NCBI RefSeq assembly: GCF_002356355.1
Contig: NZ_AP018052.1
Span: forward strand, 124,001 to 188,000
From: Thiohalobacter thiocyanaticus
Lineage (GTDB): Bacteria; Pseudomonadota; Gammaproteobacteria; Thiohalobacterales; Thiohalobacteraceae
DNA: 64,000 nucleotides
Direction: 5' to 3'
In this document: positions 34,565 through 42,580 of the stretch, piece after piece
Numbering within the stretch: position 1 is the stretch's first letter
Layout of the letters: each line of letters opens with the position of its first letter
Made by a program: the position numbers and the translations under genes
Notes under the pieces: generated by a model
Databases searched by the model: none
The model's input: the letters and a program-made list of their open reading frames with translations, nothing else
What the model was told of the DNA's origin: nothing

Positions 34565-36273
34565 AGGAACAGCGTAGTTCTAGTCAAATTCTATTTGGCT
34601 TCTTACCCGAGCAGACTGTTGACCTGAAAGGGGGCGTTTGGAAGGTAAAAGAGTGGCGTACCCCAATGCTGAGAACTGAGGTGGACTCAGAAAGCTTGCG
34701 TCGCGAGCTGATCCGTCAAGCGATGCCTTGGCACAACGCAGGCATGGACGGGCAGTTCGTTGAAAACCTGCTGCGAGGCTGGGGCGTTAGAGTATACTCA
34801 GTAGACAAAAGCAACGGGGTAAAGGTTGAGCCGTTTCCGCGACTCTGGATGTGCAAGTCATGTAGACGGCTACATCGGTCTGCCGACACACGGTGCCCGT
34901 GTGGATCGCCAGGTCGTTTCGGACAGCTCCCATTTGTTGGATTCCACGATAAATGTGGAAACCTCAAAGCACCCTGGATCAGAAGATGTCCAGAGCATCA
35001 ACAGGTCCGCGTAAATTGGCCAGGAACCGCATCGTCCTCCGAGATAGTTTTTGATTGTCCGGTTTGCAACACGAGATTGCAAAAAGGGTTTGGCCCTGCT
35101 CGATGCGACTGCGGCGACGGGTTTCTTTCTTTTAATGTACACCGCTCTTCTGCCGTCTACACGCCAAAGAGCGTGGTGATAGTCAACCCACCTTCACAAG
35201 ATAAGATTAACAAGATTACGCGGGCTGGCGGGCCGCCAAGGGCACTCGATTGGGTTCTCGACGGAATGCGATCCACCAGCATCGACGATGCCGCGAGCCT
35301 CGACTCCTTGCGCCAACAGTTGCTTGAGAGCGGACTGCCCGAAAAGGTAGTGGAACAGATGCTTGCAACGGCAGAACAGTCTGGCGAGGTTAAGTCAGGA
35401 GGCCCAGGCTCGCAGCTCTCGGCGACCGCCCGTGAGGAAGCCGAGAATCAGGCGGTGACTATCGCTTTGGCATTTTCTGAATCTCGTGGAAGGGTAGAAG
35501 ACCTAATCAATGCAACGGACCCGGCTTCCGAGTTAGGGGCGCTTTATCGCGACCAATATCGCTTGGCAATGAAACAGGCGGGCGTGATTTCAGTGGATTT
35601 AGTAGAGAAGTTTCCCGTAATGACAGGAAATTTCGGCTACTTGAGAGGCGATGGTAGCCCGGAAAAAAGCCGTCTAATGCCTTTCCGACGCGGCGCATCA
35701 AGAGATTATGTTGTTTATGGCGAAATTGCGCAGACGGAGGCGCTATTCGTAAGACTGGATCCGTTAAAGGTACTCAAATGGCTCAATTCGAAAGGCCATC
35801 CTATCGCTTGGAGCGAGGATCTCACACAGGCTCACTTGAATATATTGGAGGCCACCAGGCTCCCAGCGCTTGACGAGAATCCTGCCGAATGCGACGTGGG
35901 CGCCGACTTATTAACGCTAATACATACGTTTACCCATCGGTTTATTCGGATTGCCGCAGTATATGCAGGGATCGATCGCGATGCTTTGTCTGAGTTACTT
36001 GTTCCCTTGCATCTCGGGTTCTTCGTCTATGCTGCTGCGCGGGGAGATTTCGTACTGGGCGGCCTACAAGCGGTATTCGAAACAGAACTCGACAAACTCT
36101 TGCATGCGTTCGTACATGAAGATCATCGGTGCGCACTAGACCCGGGTTGCATCAATTCTGGAGGGGCGTGCATGGCATGCCTCCACTTGGGGGAGCCTTC
36201 GTGTAGATATTTCAACAGGTTCTTGGACCGGACGACACTGACAGGAAAAGACGGCTACTTATTTTTAGTTTGA
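34561..36273 (+). CDS. drmB: DUF1998 protein, DrmB-like
   Basis: 570 aa. Zinc-binding cysteine clusters in the first third (C98/C101 with C112/C114, C166/C169 with C182/C184), a variable middle, and a C-terminal DUF1998 domain (about 440-570) with DLLTLIHTFTHRFIRIAAVY, LHLGFFVYAAARGDFVLGGL and the closing cysteines CALDPGC and CMACLHLGEPSC. DUF1998 proteins pair with large helicases in DISARM (DrmB) and Druantia. Translation is coupled to the DrmA-like gene. The next gene is convergent; no DrmC (phospholipase-D-like) gene follows, unlike classical DISARM. Confidence 0.85.
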   Translation: MKEQRSSSQILFGFLPEQTVDLKGGVWKVKEWRTPMLRTEVDSESLRRELIRQAMPWHNAGMDGQFVENLLRGWGVRVYSVDKSNGVKVEPFPRLWMCKSCRRLHRSADTRCPCGSPGRFGQLPFVGFHDKCGNLKAPWIRRCPEHQQVRVNWPGTASSSEIVFDCPVCNTRLQKGFGPARCDCGDGFLSFNVHRSSAVYTPKSVVIVNPPSQDKINKITRAGGPPRALDWVLDGMRSTSIDDAASLDSLRQQLLESGLPEKVVEQMLATAEQSGEVKSGGPGSQLSATAREEAENQAVTIALAFSESRGRVEDLINATDPASELGALYRDQYRLAMKQAGVISVDLVEKFPVMTGNFGYLRGDGSPEKSRLMPFRRGASRDYVVYGEIAQTEALFVRLDPLKVLKWLNSKGHPIAWSEDLTQAHLNILEATRLPALDENPAECDVGADLLTLIHTFTHRFIRIAAVYAGIDRDALSELLVPLHLGFFVYAAARGDFVLGGLQAVFETELDKLLHAFVHEDHRCALDPGCINSGGACMACLHLGEPSCRYFNRFLDRTTLTGKDGYLFLV

Positions 36274-36486
36274 TGTTCTTTGAAAGCTAACGCCGGTATT
36301 TCTTTACTTGGAGCAAAGGCGCTCTAAGCTACAGAACCGTTATTATCCAATAGAGATTAATAGCGAGCTGTTCCATGGGAAGGAGCTGCCGTTGAACACG
36401 AGCGCAATAGACGTCGCCACGTATAGGGCTCTATCCGAGAGAGGACGGATTACTAAGTCACCGAGATCCTTCGTTCAGATAGCGTT

Positions 36487-38109
36487 CTATTTCCAGCCGA
36501 TGGCCTTTCGCATACCAGGAGAAGAAAGAACAAAAAGCAGGCTTTTGGCTCGGCTCATGCCCACATAAGGCATAGACAGCTCGCATGCTGAATCATCATT
36601 ATTAGTGCTTGCAAGCACCAATATCACTGCATCGGACTCAAGGCCTTTAAATCGCTTAATGGTCTCTGCCACAACACCGACCTTGCCGTATTCTGTAAAC
36701 GAATACTCACCAATTCCGATCTCCCTCAGGCTTTCAATATATGTTTTGTTATCGCTGAGCACGGTGATTTGATCGGGACGAAGTCCTTCCTCGTACAATA
36801 GTCGTTCCACGACCTGCTCTACAAGAGCCGTACTTCCGGAGCCCGGGCGATAATCGTAGTGAATCGCGGGAGGGCCATCGATACCTCGCGTCTTGATTGA
36901 CTCACCGAAAACCCCCGATACGCGCTCCGCGATCTGATTTGTGTTTCTACAGTTGGTATCCAACGGAAATACAGGCCAATGATCTGGTATTCCCCAGTTA
37001 CGCCCATACATTTCTTGGTGCGAATCGGCAAAGACGTAGAAAGGCGTATTTTCATCATCCGGAGTCATCATGGACAATGCCGCGATCCAATCTCGCGAAA
37101 AGTCCTGACCCTCATCCACAATGATAGCATCGAATCGGGTACCATTAGCCTGCGCTGCTGCAACGAGTGATTCAGGAGCGTCGATCTCCCACCATAAATC
37201 ATCAGGCTCTGGAGGAGGGCTCTTGGAGGCGGCCGCCATCTCGGAAAAGCAAAGCGAGTGGAAGGTCGAAACGGTTACATTCGGGTCGCCATCGAACTCC
37301 TCGTTAAGCCACCGAGACAATAGGGTATTGTAGCAAACCAGTAGAACCTGGTGACCTTCCTGAGAGAACAACTTCGCACGATGAGCTGCAAGCAGAGTTT
37401 TTCCTGTTCCTGCACCTCCAGTCACTAGGGCTTTCCGAATTTTTCTTAACATACTGAAAGCATGGACCTGCTGATCCGTAAGCTGGAGGAGACCTCTCTC
37501 TGAATCCGTAACGTCATCTTTGAGCCGGCGTTTGACGGTTACTGTTGGCGCAAGCAACTGCCGGATTTTCTTCATAGTCGCCGGTGCAATATGAGCGTTT
37601 TCCTTCCAGTGATTGAGTAGTCTTTGAACCATCTCAGCTGGATAATCCAAGTCGTTCTTACTCCACACAATCTCCAGCGGACCATAGGTACCGATCGATT
37701 TATCGACAGTCGCACCCGGAAAGCACACACCGTGGAGGATAGGTACCGTGTTCGTCGGGATAGAGAGTTCCTTTAGGTAATTCAAAAGCGCATATTTTGA
37801 TGCGGTCGCTTGGGTGAATGGGTTCTTTATGCTTTCCAGCGTTCCTTTCTGGCTATGGCGTGAGAACCATTGTCCGTCTTCGATTATTATTTCCTCACCG
37901 CCCTTAACTTCAATGACGATAAGCCCGTGTTCAGGGTGCATGAGGATAAAGTCAGCCTCTCCATCCCCTTGGCGTCCGTTACGGAGAGATTGCCAAGCGA
38001 CTGAGTGAAAAATTGTCCACTCATCATTAAGACGTTCTAGGGACTCCCTCACGAGGATCTCGGAATAGGGAGTACGAGGCTGCACTGAAGCTGGGAGAAT
38101 TCTAGCCAT
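36487..38109 (-). CDS. NERD nuclease-domain/SF1 helicase fusion
   Basis: 540 aa. The N-terminal NERD domain (about 15-130) carries the PD-(D/E)XK-type residues in EADFILMHPEHGLIVIEVKG (D53, E67, K69). The C-terminal part is a UvrD/Rep-type SF1 helicase: Walker A TGGAGTGKT (230-238), Walker B IIVDEGQDF, LDTNCRNT (motif IV), VVAETIKRFKGLESDAVIL (motif V) and YVGMSRAKS (motif VI). It could unwind and cut DNA. It follows the methyltransferase gene by 35 bp in the same direction, forming a second operon convergent to sigma-drmA-drmB. Possibly the effector nuclease of the system, in place of DrmC. Confidence 0.85.
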   Translation of the reverse strand: MARILPASVQPRTPYSEILVRESLERLNDEWTIFHSVAWQSLRNGRQGDGEADFILMHPEHGLIVIEVKGGEEIIIEDGQWFSRHSQKGTLESIKNPFTQATASKYALLNYLKELSIPTNTVPILHGVCFPGATVDKSIGTYGPLEIVWSKNDLDYPAEMVQRLLNHWKENAHIAPATMKKIRQLLAPTVTVKRRLKDDVTDSERGLLQLTDQQVHAFSMLRKIRKALVTGGAGTGKTLLAAHRAKLFSQEGHQVLLVCYNTLLSRWLNEEFDGDPNVTVSTFHSLCFSEMAAASKSPPPEPDDLWWEIDAPESLVAAAQANGTRFDAIIVDEGQDFSRDWIAALSMMTPDDENTPFYVFADSHQEMYGRNWGIPDHWPVFPLDTNCRNTNQIAERVSGVFGESIKTRGIDGPPAIHYDYRPGSGSTALVEQVVERLLYEEGLRPDQITVLSDNKTYIESLREIGIGEYSFTEYGKVGVVAETIKRFKGLESDAVILVLASTNNDDSACELSMPYVGMSRAKSLLFVLSSPGMRKAIGWK

Positions 38110-38144
38110 ATCCCTTGGGCATGTTGCCTTCCGCAGATGGCGGC

Positions 38145-39242
38145 TCAGCAGATGAGGGCGTCACCGATTTCGCCGATATGTTTTCGCAAGCTCAAACCGA
38201 TCACTTCGCCTAATCGTACGGGCACCGCATTTCCAATCAATCGCCCGACCGTGCGGAATTCTGGTGACTGATCCGACGGGCAGAACTTGTAGTCGGGAGG
38301 AAACGTCTGAAATATTGCGGCTTCTCGTAGAGAGATTGCCCTGTCTTGAATAGGATGACCGAATCGACCATTACCATAGCCATAGCAAAGCGTAGTCATT
38401 GTGGGAGCTGGCAAATCTTCCCGCATGCGCCCGTATACGCTGTAGTACCGCTCGCCCGATTTCCGTTTGTGACAATCGGTTATCAAATTGTCGGGCCAGT
38501 CTGACCAGCTACCGCCTTGGATGGAGTTTTGAATACGTTTCAGATTAATTTCCGAGAGTTTTGCCGCTTTGTGAAGTGCGTCTTCTGAATCTGCCTGCCC
38601 AGCTTTGAGTTCAGGTAACTTGCCAATAGCATCACGCACGGTGACGAATTGCGACGGCTCATGAGTAGGATCTATTAATTTCGGTGAACCCAATCTGGAT
38701 GCGATCAATACCAGGCGATTTCGGCTCTGAGGGATACCATACCGAGGACACTCGAGGACTTGATAGTCGAACTCATAATCAAGCTCTACGAGTGTGGACA
38801 AAAAGTCGTGAAAAACGCGATGTTTTACCAGGTTCGGCACATTCTCCATGGTTACCAGATCAGGGCTGGATTCTCGAATCAAGCGCGCGAACTCCGTGAG
38901 AAGGCTCCACTTATTATCGCCTTTGATCGCCTTATTACCCTGCATGTACTGCGAGAATGGCTGGCACGGGGCGCAACCGGCTAGCAGTGAAACCCCACCA
39001 TCCCATTGCTCGCACAATTCACCCCCAGTCAATAACGAAACATCCCTACTCTCGAAGCGAGCCGGGGCATTGTTTTCTTCATAGGGAAAAGCGCAGGCTT
39101 TATCGAGATCGTAACCAACTCGTACATCTATCCCTGCCGACAACAGGCCGTGAGTGAGGCCACCCGCTCCGCAGAACAAATCCACAGCTCGGATCTGCGT
39201 AGAGGCCTTTTGGCCAGCGGTCAGCTTTTTCTTTTTAGCCAT
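38145..39242 (-). CDS. dcm: DNA (cytosine-5)-methyltransferase
   Basis: 365 aa C5-cytosine methyltransferase. Motif I DLFCGAGGL, motif IV GCAPCQPFS with catalytic Cys93, motif VI ENV (133-135), motif VIII QSRNRLVLIAS, and motif X with RLIGNAVPVRLGEV. The recognition domain lies near 230-290; the site is not predictable. Such enzymes mark host DNA in restriction or DISARM class 2 systems (DrmMII). A Vsr gene at the other end of the island would repair the C-to-T mutations it causes. No separate restriction endonuclease is visible. Confidence 0.93.
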   Translation of the reverse strand: MAKKKKLTAGQKASTQIRAVDLFCGAGGLTHGLLSAGIDVRVGYDLDKACAFPYEENNAPARFESRDVSLLTGGELCEQWDGGVSLLAGCAPCQPFSQYMQGNKAIKGDNKWSLLTEFARLIRESSPDLVTMENVPNLVKHRVFHDFLSTLVELDYEFDYQVLECPRYGIPQSRNRLVLIASRLGSPKLIDPTHEPSQFVTVRDAIGKLPELKAGQADSEDALHKAAKLSEINLKRIQNSIQGGSWSDWPDNLITDCHKRKSGERYYSVYGRMREDLPAPTMTTLCYGYGNGRFGHPIQDRAISLREAAIFQTFPPDYKFCPSDQSPEFRTVGRLIGNAVPVRLGEVIGLSLRKHIGEIGDALIC

Positions 39243-39403
39243 CCTACAGGAGATTCTTGAAGTGCTATCGCGATGATTTTAAACGAAGCCCAGCAAGCGA
39301 GCTACACGTCTCATTCCCGGAACAACTGTATCAGTCACCAGGATTAATTAGCGATAGTGGCGACGCACCAATTGCGTTGCCTAAGATTAGTTTAGGCACT
39401 GGA

Positions 39404-39423
39404 TGGGCACAATTTGGGCACAA
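39404..39423. repeat. Short direct repeats beside the attachment site
   Basis: TGGGCACAA occurs at 39404-39412 and again at 39415-39423, 47 bp from the tRNA end. An AT-rich region of short direct repeats beside a tRNA att core is what arm-type integrase sites look like. No integrase gene is present. Confidence 0.4.
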
Positions 39424-39469
39424 AAATCCCGGCGCGGGGACCGAAATCTCTGTAAATCATTGATAAATA

Positions 39470-39546
39470 TGGCGCGCCCGAAGGGATTCGAACCCCTGAC
39501 TTCCACCTCCGGAGGGTGGCGCTCTATCCAGCTGAGCTACGGGCGC
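39470..39546 (-). tRNA. tRNA-Arg (anticodon CCG)
   Basis: On the minus strand: acceptor GCGCCCG pairs with CGGGCGC, D-arm GCTC-AGCTGGATA-GAGC, anticodon stem CCACC/GGTGG with loop CTCCGGA (anticodon CCG), T-arm AGGGG-TTCGAAT-CCCCT, then discriminator G and an encoded CCA (39470-39472). All stems are intact. It forms the right border of the island; its 3' 16 bases are repeated at 29450-29465. Confidence 0.95.
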
Positions 39547-40128
39547 TAAACGAGTGGTAGTTTATCATGTATGTGGGGAGTCCTGATCGCCCTTGCGGGC
39601 GATACGGGTGGCGCTCACGCGGCTGCGCCGCTTCCCCGGCCCGAACGCAGGCGTTCGGGCGTTCGCCTCTGGCAAGGCCATGTTAAATGGCCTTGCCTTC
39701 GCTGCGCGAATCGCAGCTCACCCAGCTGAGCTACGGGCGCTAAACGAGTGGTAGTTTATCATGTATATGGGGAATCCTGATCGCCCTTGCGGGCGATACG
39801 GGCGGCGCTCGCGCGGCTGCGCCGCTTCCCCGGCCCGAACGCAGGCGTCCGGGCGTTCGCCTCTGGCAAGGCCATGTTAAATGGTCTTGCCTTCGCTGCG
39901 CGAATCGCGGCTCACCCAGCTGAGCTACGGGCGCTAAACGAGTGGCAGTTTATCATGTATGTGGGGAGTCCTGATCGCCCTTGCGGGCGATACGGGCGGC
40001 GCTCGCGCGGCTGCGCCGCTTCCCCGGCCCGAACGCAGGCGTCCGGGCGTTCGCCTCTGGCAAGGCCATGTTAAATGGCCTTGCCTTCGCTGCGCGAATC
40101 GCGGCTCACCCAGCTGAGCTACGGGCGC
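39547..40128. repeat. Three-unit tandem array, 194-bp period, with tRNA-Arg 5' fragments and hairpins
   Basis: The string GCTGAGCTACGGGCGC (tRNA-Arg nucleotides 1-16 on the minus strand) recurs at 39531, 39725, 39919 and 40113, exactly 194 bp apart. Each unit, read on the minus strand, has the tRNA acceptor strand and a complete D-arm (GCTC-AGCTGGGT-GAGC), then unrelated hairpins: an 11-bp stem with loop TTAAC, a 9-bp stem CCCGAACGC/GCGTTCGGG, and ATCGCCC-GCAA-GGGCGAT with a GNRA-type loop. A copy of the tRNA leader (ATAAACTACC...CGTTTA) follows. Units differ by few bases. Open frames inside are not credible. Confidence 0.85.
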
Positions 40129-40202
40129 GGAAACGATGTAGTTTACTGCGCCCGGCCCGCGCGGTCCATGCCGCTGGCCTGTCAGGGATAAACGAACACA
40201 TC

Positions 40203-40255
40203 AGGAGAAGAGTTCCCTCTCCCCTGGTGGGAGAGGGTCAGGGTGAGGGGGCGAG
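40203..40255. repeat. CCCTCTCCC/GGGAGAGGG intergenic hairpin repeat
   Basis: CCCTCTCCCCTGGTGGGAGAGGG forms a strong hairpin followed by a GGTGAGGG tail, a common kind of intergenic repeat. A related hairpin is at 57317-57343. Confidence 0.6.
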
Positions 40256-40264
40256 GGAGTGTCC

Positions 40265-40501
40265 TCAGGCCTGATCGTCGAACAGACTGCCGATCATCTC
40301 ATCGACCGTCTTGACCACTTGCGCCGACGCCTGTCCCTGCAACTCGTAAGTCTTGAGCTCCACCAGGGCACCGGCCAGCCCGGCGGGCGATTCGGCCTGC
40401 AGCTGGCCGGTACCGGCAATCTGTCCGGCTGTGTCGCGCATCCCCGCCAGGCTGCGGTTCAGCCCCAGCAGGCCGAGTTGCATGGCGTTGTCGATCTTCA
40501 T
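40265..40501 (-). CDS. Small hypothetical protein with flagellar-rod-like C-terminus
   Basis: 78 aa from the ATG at 40501, preceded by GGGAGAGAGG. The N-terminus MKIDNAMQLGLLGLNRSLAG and the C-terminus LVELKTYELQGQASAQVVKT recall the terminal helices of flagellar rod and hook proteins, but no flagellar gene is nearby. Possibly a small axial-type or hypothetical protein. It follows a Pro/Gln-rich small gene by 18 bp. Confidence 0.6.
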   Translation of the reverse strand: MKIDNAMQLGLLGLNRSLAGMRDTAGQIAGTGQLQAESPAGLAGALVELKTYELQGQASAQVVKTVDEMIGSLFDDQA

Positions 40502-40519
40502 TGCCTCTCTCCCGCCATC

Positions 40520-40762
40520 TCAGGCGAATACGTCCAGCATACCGCCCCGCGTCCCTTCCGGGCGCTCGGCGCCCTGCCCCTGGGCCGGGTCACGCTGCTG
40601 CGGCTGCTCGCTGGCCGCCTCGCCGCGCTGGGCGGGCTGGACCGGGCGCGCGCTTTCCTGCGCCGGTCTGGCCTGGGGCGGGCGCAGCGGTTCCGGGCTG
40701 TTCGGCGGCAACGGGGCCGCACCAGGATGCACATTCATTGCATGCAAGCCACTGTTGTTCAA
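40520..40762 (-). CDS. Small Pro/Gln-rich hypothetical protein
   Basis: 80 aa if the TTG at 40762 (with AGGA five bases upstream) is used, or 72 aa from the ATG at 40738. Low-complexity, rich in Pro, Gln, Ala and Arg (NSPEPLRPPQARPAQE). It is probably disordered. It stands 18 bp before the 78-aa gene, so the two may form a small operon. It could also be a chance frame in GC-rich DNA. Confidence 0.35.
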   Translation of the reverse strand: MNNSGLHAMNVHPGAAPLPPNSPEPLRPPQARPAQESARPVQPAQRGEAASEQPQQRDPAQGQGAERPEGTRGGMLDVFA

Positions 40763-40975
40763 ACAAATCCTGGGGTACCCGGTTCCGCTCCGGCGGCCTG
40801 CACGCGTCCCTGGGCGGGCCTGGAGTCCTTCCTGAAGGGGTTAGCGGCGGAGCCGGCCCTGACTTGAACCCTGATGGCCCGGGCCGCGCGGTTTTCCGCC
40901 GCGGGCCTTTCTCGTTATACTCACGCGCCTTGAGCCGGAATCGGCACGGATTTGACTCACGATGGAGAGGAACCG

Positions 40976-41758
40976 ATGTATAAGGTGACATGCGCGAATT
41001 TCACACGCTTTGGCAGCACCCTGCTGCTGGGGCTGTTCCTGGCCGCCGGCGTCCAGGCCGCTGACGATCCCATGCAGGCGGAGAACATCGAAGCCCAGAT
41101 CGCGCCCGTCGGAACGGTCAAGGTCGCCGGCAAGTCGGCCGCCGGCGAGGCGGACGCGGCGGCCGAGACCGGCGGCGGTGCCACCCGCAGCGGCAGCGAC
41201 ATCTACAACAACTTCTGCATCGCCTGCCACGGCAGTGGTGTTGCCGGCGCGCCCAAGACCGGCGACAACGCCGCCTGGGCGCCGCGCGCCGGGAAGGGCC
41301 TCGACGGCCTGCTGGAAACGGCCACCAACGGCCTGAACGCCATGCCGCCCAAAGGCACCTGCGCCGACTGCTCGGCCGATGAACTGCGCGGCGCGATCGC
41401 CTACATGCTCAACGAAAGCGGCATCGAGGCCGAGGCCGGTACTGCCGCAGCCGCAGCCTCTGCCGAGCCCGCAGCCCCGGCGAAGGCTGCAGCAGCCGAA
41501 AGCGGCGGCGTCGACGAGGCGCGCGCCAAGGAGATCTATCAGAGCAAGTGCTTCGCCTGCCACGGCACCGGCGCGGCCGGCGCCCCGGTGCTGGGCAAGG
41601 CCGACGCCTGGGCCCCGCGCATCGACAAGGGCATGGACACCCTGGTCAAGCATGCCGTCGAGGGCTTCAATGCGATGCCGCCCATGGGCACCTGCATGGA
41701 CTGCTCCGAGGCCGAGATCCGCGCCGTGGTCGAGCACATGGTGGCCGAAAGCCAGTAA
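40976..41758 (+). CDS. Diheme c5-type cytochrome c
   Basis: 260 aa from the ATG at 40976, with GGAGAGG upstream. Signal peptide LLLGLFLAAGVQA. Two cytochrome c5-like domains, each with a heme motif (FCIACHGSG near residue 82 and KCFACHGTG near 195), a distal Met region (LNAMPPKGTC, FNAMPPMGTC) and the c5-type extra cysteine pair (CADCS, CMDCS). They are joined by an Ala/Pro-rich linker. A periplasmic electron carrier; redox partner unknown. It is followed by a strong terminator. Confidence 0.92.
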   Translation: MYKVTCANFTRFGSTLLLGLFLAAGVQAADDPMQAENIEAQIAPVGTVKVAGKSAAGEADAAAETGGGATRSGSDIYNNFCIACHGSGVAGAPKTGDNAAWAPRAGKGLDGLLETATNGLNAMPPKGTCADCSADELRGAIAYMLNESGIEAEAGTAAAAASAEPAAPAKAAAAESGGVDEARAKEIYQSKCFACHGTGAAGAPVLGKADAWAPRIDKGMDTLVKHAVEGFNAMPPMGTCMDCSEAEIRAVVEHMVAESQ

Positions 41759-41770
41759 GCCTGAGCATCG

Positions 41771-41820
41771 GGCATGAAAAAAACCCCGCCCGGGTGACCG
41801 CGGCGGGGTTTTTTCATGCC
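41771..41820. terminator. Bidirectional rho-independent terminator
   Basis: GGCATGAAAAAAACCCCGCC and its complement flank a short loop, giving a GC-rich stem with A-run and T-run on the two sides. It serves the cytochrome gene and the convergent methyltransferase gene. Confidence 0.9.
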
Positions 41821-41825
41821 CGGGT

Positions 41826-42548
41826 TCAGCCCGGCCGGCGCAGCAGATCCACCCGGATGGGCATGAGGAAGCGCGCACCCTCGGGGCCCTGATGCTGCTC
41901 GAACGTCCTGCGGACCCTGTCATGGAGTTCGGGGGCGAGTTCATGCCGGGTATGGGTGACATTCAGCACCCGCTGCTCGAAGTCGGCGAAATCGGCAAAC
42001 GCCATCCGGGTCTGGAAGAAGTGCTGGCCGGCCAGTTCCAGCAGACCGGCCTCCACCGCCTGCCGCACCGCGGCAAAGGCCGCCTCGCGCACCTCGCGCT
42101 CATCATGGAACAGGCGCAGCACCTCGTTGAAATCGCCCGCGTAGACCGGCTCGGAGATGTAGGCCATACCCCCCGGACGCAGCACCCGGGCAATCTCGCC
42201 CATGGCCGTGTCCATGAGCTCAACCGGCACGTGGTGCAGGGATTTGAACATCATCACGATGTCGGCACTGGCATCTTCTGCCGGGATGGCCTCGGCCCCG
42301 GCATGGACGAAGGTCACACCCGGCAGGTCGTCAATGGCGAGATTCTTCTCGTGCTGCACCGTATCGACTTCGCAGGCCAGGATGGACCCTGGGCGTCCGG
42401 TTCCCGCAATGGCGCGGGTGTGCTGCGCGGCACCGCAGCCAAGTTCGATGATCCCGGCGCCATCCAGCGGCAGCAGTTCGGTGTAGACATCGAATTCATC
42501 CACCACCAGCCCCGGTTCGGGATTATGTATATGCATGGTTACTGACAT
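41826..42548 (-). CDS. Class I SAM-dependent methyltransferase
   Basis: 240 aa from the ATG at 42548, with AAGGGAG five bases upstream. Rossmann-fold SAM-binding motif I IIELGCGAAQHTRAI, motif II LACEVD, and motif IV DIVMMFKSLHHVPVE, with the UbiE/COQ5-type motif VLRPGGMAYISEPVY. The substrate is unknown; the layout is that of small-molecule or lipid methyltransferases. It lies 32 bp after rep on the same strand. Confidence 0.88.
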   Translation of the reverse strand: MSVTMHIHNPEPGLVVDEFDVYTELLPLDGAGIIELGCGAAQHTRAIAGTGRPGSILACEVDTVQHEKNLAIDDLPGVTFVHAGAEAIPAEDASADIVMMFKSLHHVPVELMDTAMGEIARVLRPGGMAYISEPVYAGDFNEVLRLFHDEREVREAAFAAVRQAVEAGLLELAGQHFFQTRMAFADFADFEQRVLNVTHTRHELAPELHDRVRRTFEQHQGPEGARFLMPIRVDLLRRPG

Positions 42549-42580
42549 GGCGCTCCCTTCTCGGACTGCGGAACAGCTGC

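Noticed and set aside
36308-36568. 86-aa frame between the DrmB-like gene and the NERD-helicase gene
   Set aside because: Overlaps the end of the NERD-helicase on the other strand, lacks a ribosome site and any family resemblance.
39257-39463. 68-aa frame between the methylase and the tRNA as an integrase remnant
   Set aside because: The translation has no recognisable recombinase motif; only the short DNA direct repeats here are worth noting.
39547-40128. Tandem array as a possible CRISPR
   Set aside because: Unit length is 194 bp, nearly the whole unit is repeated rather than a short repeat plus variable spacer, and no cas gene is near.
39787-40274. Open frames of about 95 aa inside the tandem array
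   Set aside because: They repeat with the array, have no ribosome site and read through tRNA-derived sequence.
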